Shown here in pieces: positions 14,673 through 22,521 of a stretch of 51,403 bases of DNA. The notes beneath the pieces are model-generated. The model saw only the letters and a program-made list of their open reading frames with translations. It made no database searches and had not been told where the DNA came from. Made by a program: the position numbers and the translations under genes. Within the stretch, counting starts at the first letter, position 1. Every line of letters begins with the position of its first letter. The stretch is from a virus. The stretch is from positions 1-51,403 of the IMG/VR virus record IMGVR_UViG_3300012936_003501, one strand, 5' to 3'.

Positions 14673-16904
14673 ATGTCGCAAAATGATAAAATAGAACAAA
14701 TAGTAGAACGTGTATTTCAGTTGACTCGTGAATATAAGCACGAGTATGTACAACTAGAACATCTACTTGCGATTTTGTTAGAACAGGAAGAGATTGAAGA
14801 TATATTATATGATCTAGGAAAAGAACCGGCACAACTTAAAGAGATAATTTTAAAATATCTTGAAAGTGAAGTTGCGGCACTTCCTGAGATAAAAGACCCT
14901 AAGAAAACACAAATGCTTGAACGTGTTTTTAATCGTGCATTTACACAAGCATTGTTCAATGGACGACAAGCAATTAATCCACGTGATTTATTAGTTAGTA
15001 TATTAACCGAAGATACAAGTCCGGCAGTTGCACTATTAAAACAATTTGAAGTAACTAGAGATACATTAGTGCAGTACATTGGTACAGCAAATAATCCAGA
15101 TACTGAAATAGATGCTAGTAAATCTAAACCTGCAAAACAAGAACGCATTTTACGTAAGTTTTGTGATAACTTAAATGAACAAGCAAACGATGGTATTATT
15201 GATCCTTTAATTGGTCGTGAAGATGAATTAGAGATGTTAGTACAAACACTTGCTCGACGTAAAAAGAATAATGTAATACTAGTAGGCGAAAGTGGTGTAG
15301 GTAAAACTGCAATCGCAGAAGGACTAGCACACTTAATTAACGAAGAACGTGTGCCAGAAGTTATTGCAGGAAATACTATCTATAGTTTGGATATCGGCGC
15401 ATTACTTGCAGGTACTAAGTTTCGAGGTGACTTTGAAGAGCGTCTTAAAGATGTACTTTCAATCTTAGAACAACGTGAAGATGCTATATTGTTTATTGAC
15501 GAAATACATATGATTATGGGTGCAGGTAGTGCAGGACAAGGAGCAATGGATGTTGCAAACTTATTAAAACCAGCACTACAAAAAGGATTGCTTCGTTGTA
15601 TTGGTTCAACTACGTATGAAGAATACAGAGAACATTTTGAAAAAGATAAGGCACTTAATAGAAGATTTTATAAAGTAGATGTGCCAGAACCTAGTCCAGC
15701 AGATGCAAAACGTATTGTTCGAGCCGCAATTCCTGTTTATGAATTATATCACGAACTTGCATATGAAGGACAAGCATTAGATGGTGCAGTTGATCTTACA
15801 CATCAATATTGGCATAATAAACAACTACCTGATAAAGCATTTGATGTACTAGATGCGGCAGCCGCTAGACAACGATTATTGCCAGAAGATAAAAGAAAAA
15901 GTATACTAACACTAGATGATATTAGATACGAAGTTGCTAAACTAACACGTATTCCTGTAGACCAATTAGTACTTACAAAAGATAGTGAGTACAAACAAGA
16001 GAAGCCTGTAGATATTGAAGCACTTGTTAAAAAGAAAGTATTTGGTCAAGACGAAGCTATTACCAGACTTGCAGATAGCATTTATATTGCTAAAGCAGGA
16101 CTAAAAGATCCTAGTAAGCCGATTGGCACTTATTTGTTTACAGGACCAACAGGTGTTGGTAAAACAGAAACAGCAAAGCAATTGTCAGATGCAATGAGTA
16201 TGCCACTTGTACGTTTTGATATGTCAGAGTATCAAGAACGACACACAGTAGCAAAACTTATTGGTGCTCCTCCAGGTTATGTAGGATATGGCGAAGGCGG
16301 TCAAGGTGGCGGCTTATTAGTTAATAAACTTGAAGAAAGTCCAAACTGTATTCTACTATTAGATGAGATTGAGAAAGCACACCCAGACGTAAGTAACGTA
16401 CTGTTACAACTTATGGATAATGGTATGATTAGTAACAGTGAAGGTAAAAGTGTTAGCGCACGTAATGCCATTGTTGTTATGACAAGTAACTTAGGCGCAA
16501 GAGACGCTGAACGTAATACTATTGGATTTGGAGATAATGATAATACTTCGGCAAGTGCAGAAGCAGTTAAACGTTTCTTTAGTCCAGAGTTCCGTAATAG
16601 ATTAGATGCTATTGTACAGTTTACAAAACTAGACAAAACACTAATGAAAGACATTACTGTTAAATTTTTACAAGAAGTTGCAGATATGCTTCGTGACAGA
16701 GAAATTGGTATAGTATGGAATCAAACAGTTGTTAATTGGCTAACTGATAATGGGTTTACAGAAACAATGGGTGCAAGACCAATGAGTAGGCTTATTAACG
16801 AAAAGATCAAAAAGCCATTAGCAAAAGAACTATTATTTGGAAATGATATTACAACTGTCAGATTAGAAGTTGTTGACAATGAAATCAATATACGAACAGT
16901 TTAA
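14673..16904 (+). CDS. clpA: ClpA-like AAA+ unfoldase
   Basis: A 743-residue double AAA+ protein, close to E. coli ClpA (758). It has an N-terminal Clp repeat domain (1-140), D1 with Walker A GESGVGKT (205-212) and pore-loop region, and D2 with Walker A GPTGVGKT (about 491-498). A C-terminal helical domain follows. It lacks the long middle domain of ClpB. A TIGFGD sequence near 615-620 lies where ClpA carries its IGL/IGF loop that docks on ClpP, so it could recruit host ClpP and redirect proteolysis. ATG 14673 follows AGAGGAAC. No clpP is seen in the window. It overlaps the next gene. Confidence 0.92.
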   Translation: MSQNDKIEQIVERVFQLTREYKHEYVQLEHLLAILLEQEEIEDILYDLGKEPAQLKEIILKYLESEVAALPEIKDPKKTQMLERVFNRAFTQALFNGRQAINPRDLLVSILTEDTSPAVALLKQFEVTRDTLVQYIGTANNPDTEIDASKSKPAKQERILRKFCDNLNEQANDGIIDPLIGREDELEMLVQTLARRKKNNVILVGESGVGKTAIAEGLAHLINEERVPEVIAGNTIYSLDIGALLAGTKFRGDFEERLKDVLSILEQREDAILFIDEIHMIMGAGSAGQGAMDVANLLKPALQKGLLRCIGSTTYEEYREHFEKDKALNRRFYKVDVPEPSPADAKRIVRAAIPVYELYHELAYEGQALDGAVDLTHQYWHNKQLPDKAFDVLDAAAARQRLLPEDKRKSILTLDDIRYEVAKLTRIPVDQLVLTKDSEYKQEKPVDIEALVKKKVFGQDEAITRLADSIYIAKAGLKDPSKPIGTYLFTGPTGVGKTETAKQLSDAMSMPLVRFDMSEYQERHTVAKLIGAPPGYVGYGEGGQGGGLLVNKLEESPNCILLLDEIEKAHPDVSNVLLQLMDNGMISNSEGKSVSARNAIVVMTSNLGARDAERNTIGFGDNDNTSASAEAVKRFFSPEFRNRLDAIVQFTKLDKTLMKDITVKFLQEVADMLRDREIGIVWNQTVVNWLTDNGFTETMGARPMSRLINEKIKKPLAKELLFGNDITTVRLEVVDNEINIRTV

Positions 16905-17580
16905 AAAAGATAGTCGCTATAATATAGCAAGTAAAGTATGGTTTAAAACGTTTCCATTCCGTGTTAGTTTTAAAGGATGGGATATGTTTGACGATGGATT
17001 TTTAAATAACTTTCATCGTAATACTAATATTCGTAATGCAATGACAAAACTAAAACACCCTATTCGTTTTAGGAATGATCATAATTTTCATATATATCTA
17101 ACTTCAACGGACGCTGTACAAGATATAATAAAATTATTTGATAAGCAAATTGTAGAGATAGCTGGACCTGCAAATCAAGAACACCATGATGTCATGACTA
17201 CAGATTTAACACATTCTGTACGTAAAAATTTGTTTTATCAAAAATATAGATACAAAGTAAGTGCTAAGTTATATCGTTACGAAAGCAATATGGATATTTT
17301 TGAAGAGATACTTGATTTTATAACAGGTAGCCTTGAACCAGAAACTTACTTTATTAATAGTACTATAAAAAACTATCCAAGAATAAAAGCACTCGAAGAA
17401 GAATCTAGAAAAAAACAAATAGGAACATTTGGACGTAGAAGATGGACTAACTTTTTACCGTTTAGTGCAACAGGATCTGTATACTTAACAAATTATGATG
17501 ATGTTTGTACACTACATCTTATGTATAAGTCCGTTATCACTAGCACAACTAAAGTTATTTTATTAAGCGAATTGGAATAA
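16879..17580 (+). CDS. Hypothetical protein, 233 aa
   Basis: Start at ATG 16879, overlapping the end of the ClpA gene by 26 nt; TTG codons at 16870 and 16873 are in frame but less likely. Rich in aromatic and basic residues, mixed alpha/beta, with RRRWTNFLPFSATGSVYLTN near 188. No family recognised. Its stop overlaps the late promoter of the next gene. Confidence 0.68.
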   Translation: MKSIYEQFKKDSRYNIASKVWFKTFPFRVSFKGWDMFDDGFLNNFHRNTNIRNAMTKLKHPIRFRNDHNFHIYLTSTDAVQDIIKLFDKQIVEIAGPANQEHHDVMTTDLTHSVRKNLFYQKYRYKVSAKLYRYESNMDIFEEILDFITGSLEPETYFINSTIKNYPRIKALEEESRKKQIGTFGRRRWTNFLPFSATGSVYLTNYDDVCTLHLMYKSVITSTTKVILLSELE

Positions 17581-17583
17581 ATA
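17576..17583 (+). promoter_or_regulatory. Late promoter element AATAAATA
   Basis: AATAAATA with a predicted start near 17589, serving the 56-aa gene at 17609. It overlaps the left arm of the inverted repeat at 17580-17608. Confidence 0.65.
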
Positions 17584-17608
17584 CTACTATAATGATAGGA
17601 GTAGTATT
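17580..17608 (+). repeat. Inverted repeat over a late promoter and ribosome binding site
   Basis: AATACTACT (17580-17588) is the exact reverse complement of AGTAGTATT (17600-17608). The right arm joins the AGGAG site (17597-17601) to the ATG at 17609, so pairing would block initiation. A transcript starting near 17589 lacks the left arm. Confidence 0.75.
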
Positions 17609-17779
17609 ATGGCTAAACTTAATGAATCAATGTTTGTTATTAAAGTAAGCGAACTACTAAAAGATTCTCAGGAACCTAGCGAAATTTTCGATACAAATAC
17701 ACTTGCACAGTTAGAAGCAGTCGTACAAGAACTAGCAGGACCTGGAAAATTAGTGGAAATTATTTCAGATAACGGATAA
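17609..17779 (+). CDS. Small late protein, 56 aa
   Basis: ATG 17609, with AGGAG 7 nt upstream. A helical acidic protein (MFVIKVSELLKDSQEPSE..., LEAVVQELAGPGKLVEII). No family recognised. It has its own late promoter and RBS-occluding hairpin, which argues that it is a real, tightly timed gene despite its size. Confidence 0.65.
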   Translation: MAKLNESMFVIKVSELLKDSQEPSEIFDTNTLAQLEAVVQELAGPGKLVEIISDNG

Positions 17780-17794
17780 TTTTTAATCAATTTT

Positions 17795-17802
17795 GATAAA
17801 TA
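17795..17802 (+). promoter_or_regulatory. Late promoter element GATAAATA
   Basis: GATAAATA before the 85-aa gene. The leader carries a small AGCAA/TTGCT hairpin (17811-17826), then AGTTATATAAGGAGAT, which is repeated before the next gene. Confidence 0.65.
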
Positions 17803-17849
17803 AATGTATAAGCAAAGAAGATTGCTAAAGTTATATAAGGAGATTACAA

Positions 17850-18107
17850 ATGGCTTTAACATCAGCATCAGCATCACGTGCAGGAAACGGACTAGGTTCA
17901 CACACTGAAGTAGTTTCAGGCTCACCAGCAGATCAAGCAGGACTAGACGCATTAGTAGCGGCTCTAGGTGCTCGTGGAAACACAGTAGCAGGCATCGACG
18001 GCGCACACGGCGGAACAATGCACTTCGCACTACAAGGCGGACCAGCAGCCGGCGGCGAAACAATTGCAACAGTAGCACTTACAGCAGTTGCAACATTCGA
18101 AGAGTAA
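17850..18107 (+). CDS. Small Ala/Gly-rich late protein, 85 aa (probable abundant virion protein)
   Basis: ATG 17850 after ATAAGGAGATTACAA. The protein is rich in Ala, Gly and Thr, ends in a beta-like ATVALTAVATFEE, and contains GAHGGTMHFALQGG. Its GC content and GCA/GGC-type codons are higher than those of its neighbours. Late promoter, strong ribosome binding site and own terminator suggest high expression, as for a capsid decoration or similar virion protein. No family recognised. Confidence 0.7.
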   Translation: MALTSASASRAGNGLGSHTEVVSGSPADQAGLDALVAALGARGNTVAGIDGAHGGTMHFALQGGPAAGGETIATVALTAVATFEE

Positions 18108-18127
18108 TTTTTACTCATAACTAATTT

Positions 18128-18158
18128 AAAAGCAGTGCTCCTGGCACTGCTTTTTTTT
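18128..18158 (+). terminator. Strong Rho-independent terminator
   Basis: AAAAGCAGTGC (18128-18138) pairs with GCACTGCTTTT (18144-18154), TCCTG loop, T run to 18158. Confidence 0.93.
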
Positions 18159-18159
18159 G

Positions 18160-18167
18160 ACTAAATA
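18160..18167 (+). promoter_or_regulatory. Late promoter element ACTAAATA
   Basis: ACTAAATA directly after the terminator, serving the gene at 18191. The 16 nt AGTTATATAAGGAGAT (18169-18184) match 17829-17844 exactly. Confidence 0.58.
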
Positions 18168-18190
18168 TAGTTATATAAGGAGATCAAGAA

Positions 18191-18517
18191 ATGGTATCAA
18201 GAAATTCTACAAATGTATTAGAGTTCGACACACAAAACTTTGGCGCTCCTGTGAGTTATTACACAGTTACATGCCCGAGTAGTTTAACAACTGAATGCAA
18301 TCCAGAAGAAGCAGTAGAAGCTATTGTTGAATTAATTGGCAAGGAAGGAACACTTCTTGCAGTAGGCGCAGAAAGCAACGGTGAATTCCGTATTGCTGTT
18401 GAAAACAGTACATGGACAGCAAGCACATTAGAAACTGCACTACAAGGTTTAGGTTCAACAGTAGGATCTAATAATTATGACTGTAGTACAACTACGGTGG
18501 CAGACTTTACATTTTAA
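18191..18517 (+). CDS. Hypothetical late protein, 108 aa
   Basis: ATG 18191 preceded by ATAAGGAGATCAAGAA. Beta-rich, Thr/Ser-rich protein with three Cys (TCPSSLTTEC, YDCSTTT). It shares its promoter and RBS layout with the 85-aa gene, so it is probably another abundant virion component. Not assigned to a family. Confidence 0.7.
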   Translation: MVSRNSTNVLEFDTQNFGAPVSYYTVTCPSSLTTECNPEEAVEAIVELIGKEGTLLAVGAESNGEFRIAVENSTWTASTLETALQGLGSTVGSNNYDCSTTTVADFTF

Positions 18518-18548
18518 TTATGAGTGAAAAAAGACAGAGGAAATTTTA

Positions 18549-19007
18549 ATGCCAAGGAAAAAACCCGAAGAACTAAAAAGCGTAAAAGGTACAGCTTCAG
18601 CTACTACAAAAACTGAAGCAAAACCAGCGGCACCGGCTCCGGCACCAAAAGCACCTGTAATACCTGCGGCAGCTCCAGCATCTCCACCAAGCGGTGGATT
18701 TCATCCTGCAGATATAAACGGTGATGGTATTGTAAGCCAAGAAGAATACGAAATGGAAATGGAGTTTAGACGTAAAACTCTAGAAGACCAAGATGCAATG
18801 CGTGATGCACAACGTAAAATGGCTTGGTTTTCATTAGCAGGTATGCTATTATATCCGTTTGCAGTAGTATTAGCAGTATTGCTAAATCTAGATCAAGCGG
18901 CAGATGTATTAGGTAGCATGGCGGCGACATACTTTGTTTCAGTAGCGGCAATAGTTGCGGCATTCTTTGGTGGCCAAGCATACGCAGGTAAACAAAACAG
19001 AAAGTAA
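18549..19007 (+). CDS. EF-hand membrane protein, 152 aa
   Basis: A Pro/Ala-rich N-terminus (residues 17-50) leads to DINGDGIVSQEEYE (about 56-69), a canonical EF-hand loop with Asp, Asn, Asp, Ser and Glu at ligand positions. Two transmembrane segments follow (WFSLAGMLLYPFAVVLAVLL and YFVSVAAIVAAFFGG). A calcium-binding membrane protein of unknown role. With two TM helices and a late position next to lysis genes, a holin-like role is possible but speculative. RBS AGAGGAA before ATG 18549. Confidence 0.65.
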   Translation: MPRKKPEELKSVKGTASATTKTEAKPAAPAPAPKAPVIPAAAPASPPSGGFHPADINGDGIVSQEEYEMEMEFRRKTLEDQDAMRDAQRKMAWFSLAGMLLYPFAVVLAVLLNLDQAADVLGSMAATYFVSVAAIVAAFFGGQAYAGKQNRK

Positions 19008-19010
19008 CAA

Positions 19011-19568
19011 ATGCAAGACTTTTATATTTTACAACGAGCAAATAAAATGCTAACTTCAGACCAAATTCAAAGGTGGTATTACACTGTTGAAATGCTAGGT
19101 CCTGAGGGAATTATGGCAGGTGATGATGACACAAATAGTTTAGTACTAGGAATGCAAGAACAAGACTTCCTATATATTTTACCATTAGTAAGACATCTTA
19201 CCGCAGATGAAGCAGAACGTATTGTTGAAGGATATATGCGTGTCACAGAACATGATTTTGAAATTGAATCTAGTAACGTATATCGTGCAGATGCAAATTT
19301 TGGACATCCATTTGAGTATGATATTCAAATGGATGAAGATGCACGTGAAGTGCTACACTTAGCAATGGAAAGAAAAAATCATAACAAATGGATTAGCGAA
19401 CAGCAGGATAAAGGATGGCGTTTTGGATTAAATTTTGACCAAAAAGAAAAAACTCATCCTGCTATGCGTCCATGGGATGACTTACCAGAAACGTATAGAC
19501 GTAGACGTGTGCGTGAAGATAAAGAACTAGTAGACTTTTACGCTAAAAACAAAGAACAATTTTCTTGA
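19011..19568 (+). CDS. RyR-domain protein, 185 aa
   Basis: The C-terminal 65 residues resemble the RyR repeat of ryanodine receptors, which also occurs in bacteria and phages. HNKWISEQQDKGWRFG, KTHPAMRPWDDLPETYRR and the following KELVDFYAKN fit the pattern H..W...K...GW.(Y/F)G...hP.(L/M)..(Y/W)..L. The N-terminal half is helical and acidic (QDFLYILPLVRHLTADEAERIV). The function of phage RyR domains is not known. The promoter for uvsE begins within its stop region. Confidence 0.65.
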   Translation: MQDFYILQRANKMLTSDQIQRWYYTVEMLGPEGIMAGDDDTNSLVLGMQEQDFLYILPLVRHLTADEAERIVEGYMRVTEHDFEIESSNVYRADANFGHPFEYDIQMDEDAREVLHLAMERKNHNKWISEQQDKGWRFGLNFDQKEKTHPAMRPWDDLPETYRRRRVREDKELVDFYAKNKEQFS

Positions 19569-19593
19569 CATCTTGAATAATTTACGCTATAGT
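19565..19593 (+). promoter_or_regulatory. sigma70-type promoter for uvsE
   Basis: TTGACA (19565-19570), a 17-nt spacer, TATAGT (19588-19593). The TTGACA overlaps the preceding TGA stop. Confidence 0.72.
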
Positions 19594-19628
19594 GTAAAAA
19601 ATAACATTTTACGGCGGAGCGTATATCT

Positions 19629-20723
19629 ATGGACGACCTTAAATTTACAACGGCAGGCGACTTTTTAAGGTCACAAGAGCCGAGGCGAATTGGATTTGCG
19701 TGTAAATACTTACACGAAGACCAAAGTCTTAGTAAGAAAGTACTAGAAGATATACAGCGTCCTTTTAATGAACGTGCTACAACTATTACATGGCTTAATA
19801 ATCAAAAGCGTGAAGTTGCAGAACAACGTTTACATGAAATTATTGAACACAATATATCTGCACTAGAAAGGTTAATTTGCTATGTTGGATCTCTACAACC
19901 AGAGCTACGTATGGTACGTCTTGGTTCAGGTATTCTTCCTGCTTATACTCACCGTGATTGGTCTTATTTCTATAGGGATAACGATCTCAAAACACGGTTC
20001 GAGCGAAAGTTCAAAGCAATTGGCGACATTGCACGTAACCTTGATGTACGCTTGTCTATGCACCCTGGTCAGTTTACCGTTCTTGCTTCCGATAATCCGG
20101 ATGTGGTCGAACGTTCAATAGAGGAGTTTGAATATCATGCGGATATCATCAGGTGGATGGGGTATGGTAAGAGTTGGCAGGACTTCAAGTGTAACGTCCA
20201 CATCGCCGGTAGAAAAGGTCCACAAGGCATCAAAGACATCCTTCCAAGACTCTCTACAGAGGCAAGAAACTGTATCACCATCGAAAACGAAGAAAATGCG
20301 TGGGGACTCGAAGCGACACTCGAGCTAAGTAAACATGTAGCACTAGTGATAGATATACATCACCATTGGGTGCGTACAGGAGAATATATTGCACGAGATG
20401 ATGTTCGCATTAACCGTATTATCGATAGTTGGAGGGGTGTCCGCCCTGTTATGCATTATAGTCTTAGCCGTGAGTCTTTATTGGAAAACGCTAGACAAAG
20501 TATACGACCGAACATGGACACATTACTTGAACAAGGGTACAAAAAAGCCAAACTAAGAGCACATAGTGATTACTGTTGGAACAGCGCCTGTAACAACTGG
20601 GCGTTGAGCTTTTGGGATGACTTTGACATTATGGTAGAAGCTAAACAAAAGAACCTTGCAAGCACACAACTGTTATTGCAATATTACTTAAACAAAGATC
20701 CATTCGTAGGTAAAGCCGCATGA
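19629..20723 (+). CDS. uvsE: UV damage endonuclease UvsE/UvdE
   Basis: A 364-residue TIM-barrel endonuclease that nicks DNA 5' to UV photoproducts. Recognisable UvdE segments are RIGFACKYLHED near 20, RLGSGILPAYTHRDW near 100, LSMHPGQFTVLAS (about 140-152), NVHIAGRKG, CITIENEENAWGLE, VALVIDIHHHWV and LRAHSDYCWN; the His, Glu and Asp residues in these are metal ligands. Full length for the family. It starts behind its own early-type promoter and is coupled to the next gene by a 4-nt overlap. The stretch around 20040-20325 uses C-ending codons unlike its surroundings. Confidence 0.9.
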   Translation: MDDLKFTTAGDFLRSQEPRRIGFACKYLHEDQSLSKKVLEDIQRPFNERATTITWLNNQKREVAEQRLHEIIEHNISALERLICYVGSLQPELRMVRLGSGILPAYTHRDWSYFYRDNDLKTRFERKFKAIGDIARNLDVRLSMHPGQFTVLASDNPDVVERSIEEFEYHADIIRWMGYGKSWQDFKCNVHIAGRKGPQGIKDILPRLSTEARNCITIENEENAWGLEATLELSKHVALVIDIHHHWVRTGEYIARDDVRINRIIDSWRGVRPVMHYSLSRESLLENARQSIRPNMDTLLEQGYKKAKLRAHSDYCWNSACNNWALSFWDDFDIMVEAKQKNLASTQLLLQYYLNKDPFVGKAA

Positions 20724-21490
20724 GAGACCACGTAGAAGAAATTTTAACAGATGATGACGTACACCGTTTTTATATGAATGGCGAAGATCAATCATTTCAA
20801 TGTATACCTAGTAAAACTACAAACTTTGATATTTTTATGTTAGCTAATCCTACTATTAGTATGGAAAAGTGTCGTGCAATATGGGAATACTATCGTAGTT
20901 TGTTTATTGGTGCTAAACTTAACGGAGATGATTTAAGTCATTTTAGAAATACACTACAACGATTTGTTGAAGGTAAATCCTATAGACCAGAGAACGATAT
21001 TCCGTTTGGGACGGATTCAGATCGCACTAGAAAAGATGATATCAATAGTTATATTGGAATTGCTCGTTGGCTTGAATTACAATTTAATGTAGATGTTGCT
21101 GTTGATCAACTTAGTGAAGGTTGGACTAAAGAAAAGTTATACGAAAAAGCAAGTCATATATTAGGTACAGTACCTTTTAATAATTATATTAGTTACTTTA
21201 CCAACGATATACATAAAAAATTAAAAAATCCAGAGGATTACACTAATCGTAAACTAAAATTAAAATCTGTTTATGCATATAACCATAAAGAAATACGTTG
21301 GTACATATGTGCTAGCCAATTTGGTGCTGTTAAAATATGGGTACATACAAAACATAATCCTTTTTTAAAAATGTTTGAAAATCGTATTAAGAACGGAGTA
21401 GAGATTAAGGTTGTTACTAGCAAAATCTTAATGAATATAGATAACAGTACTCCATATATCAAAGTAGAAAATTTCTTTTTAGAGGACTAG
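20720..21490 (+). CDS. Hypothetical protein, 256 aa
   Basis: ATG 20720 overlaps the uvsE stop. Aromatic- and lysine-rich, mixed alpha/beta; the last 70 residues (VYAYNHKEIRWYICASQFGAVKIWVH...) look beta-rich. No family recognised. Coupling to uvsE suggests a shared early or repair context, but nothing in the sequence shows it. Confidence 0.68.
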   Translation: MRDHVEEILTDDDVHRFYMNGEDQSFQCIPSKTTNFDIFMLANPTISMEKCRAIWEYYRSLFIGAKLNGDDLSHFRNTLQRFVEGKSYRPENDIPFGTDSDRTRKDDINSYIGIARWLELQFNVDVAVDQLSEGWTKEKLYEKASHILGTVPFNNYISYFTNDIHKKLKNPEDYTNRKLKLKSVYAYNHKEIRWYICASQFGAVKIWVHTKHNPFLKMFENRIKNGVEIKVVTSKILMNIDNSTPYIKVENFFLED

Positions 21491-21492
21491 CC

Positions 21493-21500
21493 AATAAATA
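21493..21500 (+). promoter_or_regulatory. Late promoter element AATAAATA
   Basis: AATAAATA with a start predicted 6 nt downstream, exactly at the GTG of the hydrolase gene at 21506. Confidence 0.65.
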
Positions 21501-21505
21501 CTCAT

Positions 21506-21997
21506 GTGAGAGTATTAATAATTTCGTTTTTAATTACACTATTAGTCGGATGTACAATAGGTGATAGCAACGATAGTGTTGTTACTGCACAGCCTTATGT
21601 TGGCTTAGAAGAACGTTTACACAGAAAGCAAATCAAAGAATTAGTAGGCGTAGATCCTGTACGTACAGAATGGTGTGCGGCATTTGTTAATGCTGTACTA
21701 GAACTTGATAATATTCCTGGCAGTGATACAGTAAGCAATAAACCTTTATTAGCAAGAAGTTTTTTACAATGGGGAGAACATGTTGAAAGATACGATGTTC
21801 AGCGTGGAGATGTTGTTGTATTTCCAAGAGGTAGTGTAAGCTGGCAAGGACATGTTGGATTTTATGTAGAAAGACATATAGTTGATGGTATAGAGTATTG
21901 GGTAATACTCGGAGGTAATCAAGATAAAAAAGTTAGTTATGTATATTATAAGCCTAATAAAGCTATTGGAATCAGACGTTACCATAAATATCAATGA
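21506..21997 (+). CDS. CHAP/NlpC-P60-type cell-wall hydrolase lipoprotein (TIGR02594-like)
   Basis: A 163-residue protein starting at GTG 21506; the signal-type N-terminus (VLIISFLITLLVGC, lipobox Cys16) would be lost with any later start. The TIGR02594 peptidoglycan-hydrolase pattern is clear: TEWCAAFVN with Cys57, RGDVVVFPRG (100-109), GHVGFYV with His116, and ILGGNQDKKV (134-143). It would cleave peptide bonds of peptidoglycan from the periplasmic face. As a lipoprotein it may act during lysis or as a secreted wall-remodelling enzyme. No ribosome binding site is visible, and the late promoter places +1 at the start codon. Confidence 0.8.
   Translation: MRVLIISFLITLLVGCTIGDSNDSVVTAQPYVGLEERLHRKQIKELVGVDPVRTEWCAAFVNAVLELDNIPGSDTVSNKPLLARSFLQWGEHVERYDVQRGDVVVFPRGSVSWQGHVGFYVERHIVDGIEYWVILGGNQDKKVSYVYYKPNKAIGIRRYHKYQ
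21983..21990 (+). promoter_or_regulatory. Late promoter element CATAAATA
   Basis: CATAAATA inside the 3' end of the hydrolase gene, followed by a small ATGATA/TATCAT inverted repeat (21994-22011) and the AGAGGAG site of the 22029 gene. Confidence 0.55.
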
Positions 21998-22028
21998 TAC
22001 CTAGTTATCATGTTCAGAGGAGAAAAAA

Positions 22029-22466
22029 ATGTATCATCACAGTGAAAGTATGGTGTATATGTTGGAAGATATGCAACGTAACGCTACACAAATGGAAAAA
22101 GAAGTTAAAATGATGCTCGAAATGGAAGGCAGAGCATACGGGATCGAATTAGATCGACGAAAAAATGCAAGAACGTTAATGGAAGAATTGGCGGCACATA
22201 TGGAAAGTTCACAAGCAAACGATGCAAGTATGACTTGGGCATATGTTCCGGATGATACATGTACATATGACTGCTCAATGCCAGACACATATATGCCATA
22301 TGAACCATATTATCCAGATGACACAATGGCATTGCCAACAGATGTGAATTGGAATATGAATGAATACCATGATCCAGCAATGATGGATCATACACATGAT
22401 GATGGCACTTCTCATGCACACGAAGGTGGAGATATGCCACATACACATGACGAACAACAACCTTAA
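22029..22466 (+). CDS. Met/His-rich late protein, 145 aa
   Basis: ATG 22029 after AGAGGAGAAAAAA. The first 60 residues are a helical, Met-rich region (EDMQRNATQMEKEVKMMLEM). The rest is disordered, rich in Tyr, Pro and Asp, and ends in several HTH/HAH pairs (MMDHTHDDGTSHAHE, MPHTHDEQQ), suggesting binding of Ni, Zn or Cu. No family recognised. Probably a virion or assembly protein because of its late promoter. Confidence 0.65.
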   Translation: MYHHSESMVYMLEDMQRNATQMEKEVKMMLEMEGRAYGIELDRRKNARTLMEELAAHMESSQANDASMTWAYVPDDTCTYDCSMPDTYMPYEPYYPDDTMALPTDVNWNMNEYHDPAMMDHTHDDGTSHAHEGGDMPHTHDEQQP

Positions 22467-22474
22467 CTAAACTT

Positions 22475-22517
22475 ACACCCTTGGATAAATAGTATTAACG
22501 ATTATTACCAAGGGTGT
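22475..22517 (+). repeat. Inverted repeat flanking a late promoter and covering the next RBS
   Basis: ACACCCTTGG (22475-22484) and CCAAGGGTGT (22508-22517) are perfect reverse complements, 23 nt apart. The late element GATAAATA (22484-22491) begins at the end of the left arm; the right arm contains the AAGGGTG ribosome binding site of the gene at 22522. Confidence 0.88.
22484..22491 (+). promoter_or_regulatory. Late promoter element GATAAATA
   Basis: Start predicted near 22497, beyond the left arm of the inverted repeat, so late transcripts cannot form the RBS-blocking stem. Confidence 0.68.
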
Positions 22518-22521
22518 TCTT

